Shown here in pieces: positions 17,757 through 25,381 of a stretch of DNA of 64,000 nt; position 1 is the first letter of the stretch; each line of letters opens with the position of its first letter. Source of the stretch: Arthrobacter sp. MYb229. GTDB taxonomy: Bacteria; Actinomycetota; Actinomycetes; Actinomycetales; Micrococcaceae. The stretch lies in NCBI RefSeq assembly GCF_002975405.1, contig NZ_PCPS01000001.1:806001-870000 (forward strand), read 5' to 3'. The notes under the pieces were generated by a model that saw only the letters and a program-made list of their open reading frames with translations, was not told the DNA's origin and did no database searches. Both the position numbers and the translations under genes were made by a program.

Positions 17757-19211
17757 ATGAGTGAAATTCACGTACCTGGACATTTGACCTCCCGCGCCCT
17801 GCGCGTTGCCATTGTCGGTGCCGGTCCTGCAGGCATCTACGCAGCAGACCTGCTCAATAAGAGCCAGCCTGTTTCCTCCGGCGAGTTGTCCCTCAAGGTG
17901 GACCTCTTCGATGAGCTTCCCACCCCGTTCGGCTTGATTCGCTATGGCGTATCCCCGGACCACCCGCGCATTAAGGGCATCATCACCGCCCTGCACAAGG
18001 TGCTGAATAATGACTGGATCAACTTCTACGGAAATGTTGGTCTGGGTCGCGACATCAGCCTGGAAGAACTCCAGGAACGCTATGACGCGGTCATTATTTC
18101 AACCGGCGCCCAGAAGGACGCAGACCTGAACATCCCAGGTGTTGAACTTGCTGGTTCCCATGGTGGCGCGGACTTCGTTTCCTGGTACGACGCACACCCG
18201 GATGCGGATAAGGACTGGGACCTGTCGGCCAAGGAAGTTGCCGTGATCGGCAACGGCAACGTCGCGTTGGACGTGGCCCGTATCCTCTCCAAGCATGCGG
18301 ACCAGCTGCTGGAAACCGAAATCCCGGCACATATTTTCGAACAGCTCAATGACTCGGCAGTCACCGACGTGCACGTCTTCGGTCGCCGTGGCCCGGCACA
18401 GGTGAAGTTCACCCCGTTGGAACTGCGCGAACTGTCGCACTCCAAGGATGTGGATATTGTCCTGTACGAAGAAGACTTCGACTTTGACGAAGGTTCGGAG
18501 GAAGCAATCCGAACCAGCAACCAGACCAAGACCATGGTTGCGACCCTGACCAACTGGTTGATTGAACAGGAGGAACGCGAGGAAGCCAGCAGCGCTTCTC
18601 GCCGCCTGCACCTGCACTTCTTGCAGTCTCCGGTTGAAATCCTCGGCGAAGATGGCAAGGTCACCGGCCTGAAGCTTGAACGCAATGAACTCGACGGAAC
18701 CGGTAACGTCAAGGGCACCGGCGAATTCGTCGAGTACCCGGTCCAGTCCGTTTACCGTGCGGTGGGCTACTTCGGCTCTGCCGTGGATGGCATCGAATAC
18801 GATGGCAAGCGCGGCGTGCTGCCAAACGTCGAAGGCCGTGTGCTGGATGCTAGCGGCACCCACATCGACGGCTTGTACGCGACCGGATGGATCAAGCGCG
18901 GTCCAATTGGCTTGATCGGCCACACCAAGGGCGATGCCCTGGAGACCATCAACCACCTGCTTTCGGACCTGGGCAGCCTTCCGGTCCCAACCTCCGAGCA
19001 GAGTGCAGCCGAACTCCTGGAATCCCGTGGCGTGGACTACGCAGACTGGGAGGGCTGGATGAACCTGGACGAACAGGAAAAGGCTCTGGGCGCTGCCGCA
19101 GGCACCCTCGAAACTCGCTTCGGTGAAATCACCCGCGACCGCATCAAGCTCGTCGAGCGCAACGACATGCTGGAGTTTGCTCGAGCAAAAAAATTAGCTA
19201 AGAGCCTGTAG
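17757..19211 (+). CDS. fprA: NADPH-ferredoxin reductase of the FprA (adrenodoxin reductase) type
   Basis: This 484-residue flavoprotein would pass electrons from NADPH to ferredoxin, the donor needed by the sulfite reductase upstream. It has an FAD-binding GAGPAGIYAADLL at residues 21 onward, FDELPTPFGLIRYGVSPDHP, an NADP-binding GNGNVALDVARIL and the C-terminal segment ATGWIKRGPIGLIGHTKGDA, all strongly conserved in the family. ATG 17757 directly follows a TTG codon in the same frame; ATG is taken as the start. It may belong to the sulfur operon (18-base gap) and ends in a clear terminator. Confidence 0.92.
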   Translation: MSEIHVPGHLTSRALRVAIVGAGPAGIYAADLLNKSQPVSSGELSLKVDLFDELPTPFGLIRYGVSPDHPRIKGIITALHKVLNNDWINFYGNVGLGRDISLEELQERYDAVIISTGAQKDADLNIPGVELAGSHGGADFVSWYDAHPDADKDWDLSAKEVAVIGNGNVALDVARILSKHADQLLETEIPAHIFEQLNDSAVTDVHVFGRRGPAQVKFTPLELRELSHSKDVDIVLYEEDFDFDEGSEEAIRTSNQTKTMVATLTNWLIEQEEREEASSASRRLHLHFLQSPVEILGEDGKVTGLKLERNELDGTGNVKGTGEFVEYPVQSVYRAVGYFGSAVDGIEYDGKRGVLPNVEGRVLDASGTHIDGLYATGWIKRGPIGLIGHTKGDALETINHLLSDLGSLPVPTSEQSAAELLESRGVDYADWEGWMNLDEQEKALGAAAGTLETRFGEITRDRIKLVERNDMLEFARAKKLAKSL

Positions 19212-19235
19212 TACGCAGACAGGTTCAGGAATAAC

Positions 19236-19273
19236 TGGCACTCGATGATCTTTTGATCATCGAGTGCCATTTT
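19236..19273 (+). terminator. Terminator after the ferredoxin reductase gene
   Basis: A perfect 15-bp inverted repeat (19236-19250 and 19255-19269) with a TTTT loop is followed by TTTT. It closes the whole sulfur cluster. Confidence 0.9.
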
Positions 19274-19345
19274 CCTTTAACCAGCAAAAGCAAGAAAGCG
19301 ATCCGGCGGATCTTGATCGTGCCCGAAGCAAGGCGTCTGCCGGGG

Positions 19346-20715
19346 CTACCCGGGCCCCAGGCTAAAACGGAAATGGGAGAGGCGGTTGCCCGTTATGTCG
19401 TTGACAGCTCCTAAACTCCGAGGAACATAGGAGCTGCCGGCCGAACCACGGCCTGGCCCGACAAGGATTGGTTCTTTGCGTTCGCGGCGTTCCTCATCGA
19501 CATTCCCGCCAGCCTGCTTGGCAATCCAATCCGCAGACAGGTAATTAGATTCCGCCCACTTGATCATGTCCCAAGTGATCAAGAAGTAAGAGGCGAACCT
19601 CATCGAGTTGATGATGTTCAGCCCGATGCGCAGACGATCTCCGACCTCTTTAGCGACGCGCCCGTCACCGCGGTCTTTTGCTCCATTTTTAACCAGCTTA
19701 TACAAGAATTCTTCCGCAGTGCCTTCACCCTCCGGGATCGGGAAATCGGGGAGGCGCTGCCGGTCGTCAGGAATGGTCCGATCAGCAACCTGATCAGCGA
19801 CCAGCTGGGTGTTGGCACATGCCTCTCCCCATGCGGAAGCTGCGGCTTCATTTTGGGGTTGCCAAGTACGGCTAGCATCTCGTCCTCGGACTTGATGTAG
19901 TAGTCCGGGGTGCCGTTGGAACTGAACCGTTCGGGATCATCTAACGTTTTCTTCACGACGGCTAGGAATGCATCGTACGCGTGGGCGTCCTCTTGGTGTT
20001 CGTAGTGGCAGTCGTTGGTAGCGACCAGTGGGATGCCGGTTTCCTCAGACAATGCGCGGATCTCACGGAATGCATGCACCTCGGCGCCAATGCCGTGGTA
20101 CATGACTTCAAGGAATACATGCTCGCGTCCCACCGCATCGATGAGGATATCGAGGTTCTTGCGAGCTTCAGTCCGAAATAGCTCTGCGGTTTGCGCATCG
20201 CCTCGCTTCTCAGTTGCCCCCGCGCGGGACAGCGGCCCGGCGACTGGCCCACCCAAGCAGCCGGTGAGGATGGTCAGTCCTTCCCGGTGCTTTTTGATCA
20301 GGTCAAAATCAATTCTCGGCTTATACCGAAAGTAATCTTCGGCTTTGTTGTGCAGGGCGAGCAGGTTCTTCCAGCCAGTTTCATTGCGCGCCACCACGGT
20401 AAGGTGCATGTACTTCTTGGATTTTTCTTTGCCGTCATCAGCATCAGTGGCGTTGTCGTCATCGTTGGCTACCGTCTCGGAGTTCTTCTCGGAACGCGAG
20501 CCGATCGCCAAATAGAACTCCACACCGATGATTGGCCTGATGCCCTCGTGCAGGCTTGCTTTACGGAACGCGTAGGCGCCAGTGAGATCTGCGTGATCGG
20601 TGATCGCCATAGCTTCCTGGCCTAGAGCCGTGGCACGCTTCGGACCGGCTTCATCACGACGCAGGCCATCTAGGGATCTCATCTCCGAGTGGACATGCGG
20701 ATGGGTGAACGCCAT
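19346..20715 (-). pseudogene. Remnant of a DNA polymerase III alpha subunit (dnaE-like), frameshifted and truncated
   Basis: The minus-strand frame from ATG 20715 encodes the PHP domain (FTHPHVHSEMRSLDG; MAITDHADLTGAYAF; VATNDCHYEHQEDA) and the start of the polymerase domain. Near 19850 the frame breaks; the same homology continues in the next frame (ACANTQLVAD; EGTAEEFLYKLVKNGAKDR; SMRFASYFLITWDMIKWA; ILVGPGRGSAGSS) and then ends at about 19415. The palm active-site aspartates (PDFDIDF region) and everything beyond are missing. The acidic insert (ANDDDNATDADDG) in the PHP domain recalls dnaE copies carried on phages or islands. It cannot make a working polymerase. Confidence 0.85.
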
Positions 20716-20941
20716 TGTGGCTGCCTTTCGACGATTGGTATTTCGGGGAACGATCCCCGTAATCCTGTCTATGCAAGGGAGAGCTCCACAGGGCTTGGAA
20801 CCCATTTGTGCGGGAGATTCCGGACAGCTCCCCGGACGCACCAAACCGCACCGAGGTAGCACGGTGCGGTTTTTACCGGCTTCACGCCGTTTTAGGTCAC
20901 TGCTGCAGCGCTCCGGTGCTCTGAACCTCCCGGCTGAAGTC

Positions 20942-20962
20942 GGGAGCACGCCGCACTAAAGG
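20942..20962 (+). repeat. 21-bp direct repeat, copy 1
   Basis: The 21 bases beginning GGGAGCACGCCGCAC are identical to 22665-22685, 1.72 kb away in the same orientation. The flanks differ, so the match is exactly this core. It brackets the secreted-protein gene pair. Confidence 0.85.
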
Positions 20963-21450
20963 TCGGAGTCAGCTGCTTCTCGCTGGCGGTATAAACCTTG
21001 CCGGTTTTCGAACGAGAATACGCTTCGAATCCTTCGCCGACTCAGGTAGACGCGGCACAATAGGTGTCTCCATGGGGGAGAAGCCCCGCTTCATCAAGGT
21101 GCTCGGAATCGCCGAATTAGTTATCTTCCGCGGTACCCTGGCCGGCTTCCTCCGGGGTGGCCTTGTCCTGGCTCCAGGGGATTGCGCCGAAAGTGGCAGC
21201 AAGCACGCCTGTGGTGAGGATGGCGGCAACAGCTACGCCGGTCATGATGCAGGGGAGGTCAAAGGAGCCGGATTGTCGGTGCAGCCGCGCGCGGCAGCAC
21301 GCTGAAGTTCTTGGAGGTATATGCGTTGGAACATGCACAGAAAGGCGGCAGTCTAAGCTCAGATTGCCCTACTCCTCGATCGCAGGGTCTTCGGTGAACC
21401 AACTCGCGCAACGATGAGGTCTTGTTCTACGGTGCACCCCGCGAACAGAA

Positions 21451-21485
21451 AAGCACCCCGCTTCCGTGGTGGAAGCGGGGTGCTT
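21451..21485. terminator. Strong hairpin terminator
   Basis: A perfect 15-bp inverted repeat (21451-21465 and 21471-21485, loop GTGGT) precedes the secreted-protein gene. It insulates that gene from upstream transcription and may once have served a gene now lost on either side. Confidence 0.75.
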
Positions 21486-21657
21486 CTAGGTTATTGTTTC
21501 AGCAATCTATCGGGTCGTACGCCAGCGTCAGTCCAATTGATTTTTTGTGCGTGTCGCAGCAGTTCGTCGCCGTAAATGATCAAACGATTGTGTAGATTTA
21601 TTTTTGCCTCCCCATCTAATGGGTATCTACTAGTAAATCGAAAGTTAAGGTGAAGTA

Positions 21658-22332
21658 GTGACTAAACTCTTAAAGCGTATTGTGGCTTCAACTGGAGCAG
21701 CAGTTTTGGCCACGTCACTATTGGTGACTCCTTCATTCGGCGCACCCATTACTCCGGAGCTCCAGATAGATACAAGTGATCAAACGTTCGAAACTCTTCG
21801 GTCCAACATGCCACAGGGTGACCGTGTCAAGTTCGACCGCCTATCCGGGGCGCAACAGCAAGAACTTTTAATAGCAGCTCTCGACCCGGAATCCACGTTC
21901 AATGCTGGGACCGGGAAGTGGAAAAATGTAAAGGAAACAGATTCCAGCGGTGCGGTAGCAGCCGTAGCTCAGCCTGCTGATCTAAATTTTGGGCAGATGG
22001 CGGCTACTAAGCGTAAAACGGATTCGCACAAAAAATCGTGGAAAATGTTTGGAATCACCTACGCCTCAGTTGAAGCACGAATGACTTACCAGTACAACGG
22101 TAAGACTGTTACCAGCATCAACAGCTGCGGAGGTTTCTATACGAACCTGATTCCACTCAGAACCATTCAATCGATACCTTCGCAGTACTTCGAGAGCAAG
22201 AAGACAAAAGCAGTTTGCGAAATCACTTGGCATGTGACCAAGAGCGGCGGTATACAAGAAGGTAAAGCTGTTCAAGGATTGCGTGTAAGCGGGAAAGGAG
22301 TTCGCATTGGGTATTGGGACTACGATGCTTGA
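21658..22332 (+). CDS. Secreted protein of unknown function
   Basis: This 224-residue protein starts at a GTG. It has a typical signal peptide: basic KLLKR, the hydrophobic core STGAAVLATSLLV, and a likely cut after SFG-A near residue 29. The mature protein is Lys- and Thr-rich, has two cysteines (in SINSCGGFY and AVCEITW) about 50 residues apart that could form a disulfide, and a predicted beta-rich C-terminal half ending WDYDA. I do not recognise a family. The next gene, for a small membrane protein, starts inside its last codons. Composition is more AT-rich than flanking core genes, and both lie between the 21-bp direct repeats. Confidence 0.7.
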   Translation: MTKLLKRIVASTGAAVLATSLLVTPSFGAPITPELQIDTSDQTFETLRSNMPQGDRVKFDRLSGAQQQELLIAALDPESTFNAGTGKWKNVKETDSSGAVAAVAQPADLNFGQMAATKRKTDSHKKSWKMFGITYASVEARMTYQYNGKTVTSINSCGGFYTNLIPLRTIQSIPSQYFESKKTKAVCEITWHVTKSGGIQEGKAVQGLRVSGKGVRIGYWDYDA

Positions 22333-22543
22333 GATAAATCTATTTGAAGCCATATTCCTCTTCGTGTGGCTTGCTGTGATTGTGATGACTGCTTGGAATC
22401 TATGGGTGGAAAGATCTTTCAAAAACCTTGTTGTCTTACTTGCATCAGCAATAATTCCCGTACTGGGCACAGTTGTTGGAATTGTCGTAGGTGGCCTCGA
22501 ATGGGCCAGACGCGTAAAGGCTCACCGAGAAAGTAAGGCTTGA
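22325..22543 (+). CDS. Small two-helix membrane protein
   Basis: This 72-residue protein has two membrane segments (about 6-26 and 36-57) separated by WNLWVERSFKNL, and a basic tail (ARRVKAHRESKA) that should stay in the cytoplasm. ATG 22325 overlaps the end of the secreted-protein gene by 8 bases, so the two are made together. The function is unknown; a partner, export or self-protection role toward the secreted protein is possible but unproven. An in-frame TTG at 22307 is a less likely start. A strong terminator follows. Confidence 0.65.
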   Translation: MLEINLFEAIFLFVWLAVIVMTAWNLWVERSFKNLVVLLASAIIPVLGTVVGIVVGGLEWARRVKAHRESKA

Positions 22544-22571
22544 TCACGCCCGCTCTCTCACTGTCTTGGAG

Positions 22572-22622
22572 AACAAAAGATCGGCCTCGAACCAAAGTAG
22601 GGTTCGAGGCCGATCTTTTGTT
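22572..22622 (+). terminator. Terminator after the small membrane protein gene
   Basis: A 22-bp perfect inverted repeat (22572-22593 and 22601-22622) including A-rich and T-rich ends, the layout of a bidirectional intrinsic terminator. Confidence 0.88.
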
Positions 22623-23306
22623 AGAAGATTCCTGAATATCGACGTCATTTGGATCGGTGGTGATGGGAGCACGCCGCACTAAAGGACGTGCGACATCCGG
22701 CTCGGAAACCGCCGGGACTGCGAGGCCTTCCAAACAATGCCGTTCAAGCAAGTCCTTCGGCTGACCGTATTGCTGGCATGACTCATAGTTCATCAAGCGA
22801 AATCGAAAGCCTTATCCGACAAGATGCCCTGGGGAAGCCCGGTCGGGTCTACGATCCCCATTTCCTTCGACTCATCAGCCCTCCGTTTGCAACCTCCGTA
22901 GAGAGCTAACCGAGGCGATATCTTTCGCCTAAGGCCAGCAGGGCTGCATGGCCCACTTCTTGCCGTGCATCAGGAGCCGCGGTGAAAACTTCATGAAACT
23001 CTTTGACGACATCTTTCCAGAGGGCGGATCTTCTGCCCCGACGAGGGCAGTCGATCATCTGGGTTGTCAGGCCAGTCAACCAGAGACAACCGGTACCGGC
23101 CAATGACATTGTGTCTACGTTCGCTGTCCAGAACAGAATCGATGCAAGGTACGCGCGCGGTAACCCCTTGGCGTCCGCATGCTTCGGACGTGTTTCGTGC
23201 CATGATTCGGGATCTGAAAATCGAAATAGGTTCTGACTTGAGGATTTAGCATCCAAGTGGTGCTGATGTGGTTACTAAAAATCCGTGTTTCGGTACGCTA
23301 AAGAGC
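22623..23306. other. Gene-poor stretch before the IS remnant
   Basis: It contains the second 21-bp repeat copy. Short frames on both strands (for example 22906-23256 minus) lack a ribosome site or recognisable motifs. It probably consists of decayed sequence; I cannot name the source. Confidence 0.45.
22665..22685 (+). repeat. 21-bp direct repeat, copy 2
   Basis: Identical to 20942-20962 over 21 bases, same orientation. It lies 43 bases past the terminator of the gene pair it flanks. Confidence 0.85.
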
Positions 23307-24864
23307 ATGGAATCACGATTCATTCGCAAAGTTCGCACCGCGTCCGGCGTGGTTGCAGTGCAAACCGTGGTGAAAAATGGCCGGACCATGACCGGCGTTG
23401 AACACCTGGGCTCTGCGAACACCGACCAAGACCTTGCGGCCCTACTGGCAACAGCGAAAGATCGGCTGCTTCCCGGCCCGGACACCCTCGATTTCAGCGT
23501 AGAGCAAGAGCCCGTGACCATAGGCGATATCCCGAACTGGACCGTGCAATAGCTTCCTGAAGAAACACGCTCCGTAGGCCGACCACGCAGCGCCCCAGCC
23601 ACTGTCCTCTGGGAGATTTTTGAAGCAGCTTGCGACCGGCTCGGGTTCAGCATCCTAGACGCTCCGGCGTTCAAAGCCATGGTGCTGGCGCGGCTGATCG
23701 AGCCGACCTCGAAGGCACAGAGCATTCGTGTCCTCAAGCAGGTTGATGCACCCCATCTTTCCTTGCGCACGTTGTTCCGCAGCTTGGGCACCTGCATCGA
23801 CAAGGACTACCGCGACCTGCTGGCCAAAGCCCTGGCGCCTGCCGACCGGCAACCGCCGGACTGGCTTCTTTAGTCATGTACGACGTAGCCACACTTCATT
23901 TTTGAAGCGAAAGCCGAAGAAAAACTGCGCAAAGGTCGGCATGAGCAAGGAACGCCGCGTCGACCCGCAAATCCAGGTCGGACTGCTCGTCGACCCGGCA
24001 GGGTTCCCGCTGGAACTGCTTATGTTCGAAGGGAACAAGGCCGAAACCACCGCGATCATCCTCGTGCTCGAAGCGTTCCAGGAACGCCACGGCATCACCG
24101 ACCTGGTGGTCGTGGCCGACGCCGGGATGCTCTCGGCCAACAACCTGAACGTGATCGAGGATGCCGGGTTCACGTTCATTGTCGGCTCCCGGCTTACCAA
24201 GGCACCTTACGACTTTCAAGAATATTTTGATGCCAAAGGCAACAGGTTCACCAATGGGGAGGTACTCGAATCCACCCGCCTGATGGGTACCGGGAAAAAT
24301 GCCTGGGAACTCAGGGTGGTGTACCAGCGGTCGGCCAAACGCTTGGCCAGGGACAACCGCAATATTAACCTCATGGAACGCAAGGCTCTAGCGGTGGCCG
24401 AGGGGAAGTCCCTGTTGAAGAAGATGCGGTTCCTGAAAGTGACTGGAGCCGAGAAAGAGCTGAACGAGAAGATCATCGAACGAGCCAGGATGCTGGCCGG
24501 ACTCAAAGGCTACGTCACGAATCTGCCAATCGAAGCTGTGCCTGCCACCAAAGTGATTAGTGCTTATCACGACCTGTGGCAGGTTAAAGCGTCTTTCAGG
24601 ATGACGAAATCAGACCTGCGTGCCAGGCCGATCTTCCACCGTGAAGTGGATTCCCTTGACGCGCATTTGACCGTGGTATTCGCTGCACTGGCTATCGGTC
24701 GGCATCTGCAGAAACTGACCGGATTGCCGTTAAAGCGGCTGATCACCGATCTGAAGGCTGTCCGATCAGCGAAGGTGCTGATCAATGGGCAAGTGGTGAC
24801 CTTCGTTGCGCAGATTACGGAAGGGGTGGGAGAAGTACTTTCCAGACTTCGTGGTGGTTACTAA
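23268..24864 (+). mobile_element. Degenerate IS1634-type insertion sequence
   Basis: This is the span around the broken transposase. GTGGTTACTAA occurs at 23268-23278 and again at 24854-24864, where it includes the transposase stop, but in direct, not inverted, orientation. True terminal inverted repeats could not be found by eye, so the exact ends are uncertain. Confidence 0.5.
23307..24864 (+). pseudogene. IS1634 family transposase, inactivated
   Basis: The coding sequence begins at ATG 23307 (ESRFIRKVRTASG) and is broken by an in-frame TAG at 23550-23552. The same frame then resumes recognisable family sequence (AFKAMVLARLIEPTSKAQSI) until a second stop at 23871-23873. After that two frameshifts occur within 80 bases (MYDVATLHF then FEAKAEEKLRK then KVGMSKERRVDPQ). 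The remaining C-terminal 300 residues, including the DDE-like segment VVVADAGMLSANNL and AYHDLWQVKASFRMTKSDL, are intact to the stop at 24864. No active transposase can be made. Confidence 0.88.
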
Positions 24865-24934
24865 GGAATTTGGCACGACTCAGGGAAGGGAAAATTGCCC
24901 CTCCCATGAGCTCCAGTCCTTGCACAGACTACCT

Positions 24935-25381
24935 TTAGGCGGTGATCTTTTCGACCGGCTCAGCCCCGGCGCCTGCCGGAACGCTGCGGCGAAGCATGAC
25001 GAACAGCAAGATCATTCCTGCGGTCAGGGCCATGTGTCCAAGCCCGGCGATGCCGGAGATCATCTTGGATGATTCAAGGCCCAGCACGGTGAGCATGCCG
25101 TGGGTGACCTGCATTCCTGCGGTCAGGATTACTCCGGCGTTGTAGATGCCAAGGAACCAGGCATACAGCTTGCGGTGGGCACTGAGGTTGAAGGCCTTCT
25201 CCAGCAGCAGGACCAGCAAGGTGACGATGAATCCAAGGACCAGCAAGTGGGTGTGAACCACCGACAGCTGCGTCCAGCCGCCTTCGGGGAATTCATTGAT
25301 CTTGGTGAATTCGCGGTAGAAGAGTCCGGAAGCAACGCCTACGAGCATGTAGGCAAAGGCGATGTTGATGAGCTTACGCAT
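24935..25381 (-). CDS. DUF2871 family membrane protein
   Basis: This 148-residue protein with four predicted helices starts MRKLINIAFAYM. It has paired His residues in VVHTHLLVLGF, another in QVTHGML and one in LGHMALTAG. These recall the helix layout of heme-copper oxidase subunit I-like or NnrS-like proteins, so heme or metal binding is possible. The ATG at 25381 overlaps the end of the MMPL transporter gene by 8 bases, so the two are cotranslated. A longer upstream frame has no start signal. Exact function is unknown. Confidence 0.8.
   Translation of the reverse strand: MRKLINIAFAYMLVGVASGLFYREFTKINEFPEGGWTQLSVVHTHLLVLGFIVTLLVLLLEKAFNLSAHRKLYAWFLGIYNAGVILTAGMQVTHGMLTVLGLESSKMISGIAGLGHMALTAGMILLFVMLRRSVPAGAGAEPVEKITA

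Larger units (their letters stand above)
20716..21657. other. Gene-poor scar between the dnaE remnant and a secreted-protein gene
   Basis: About 940 bases with no convincing intact gene. A minus-strand frame ending near 21117 contains a membrane-helix-like piece (MTGVAVAAILTTGVLAATFG) followed by an acidic tail and may be the end of a lost membrane-protein gene. The stretch also holds the first copy of a 21-bp direct repeat (20942-20962) and a strong hairpin (21451-21485). Confidence 0.5.

Noticed and set aside
22906-23256. 116-residue minus-strand frame near the IS remnant
   Set aside because: No recognised motif or ribosome site, and it lies in decayed DNA. It could be a remnant but cannot be supported.
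24854-24864. Repeat GTGGTTACTAA at both ends of the IS remnant as terminal repeats
   Set aside because: The two copies are direct, not inverted, and the right copy is inside the coding end, so it may be chance.
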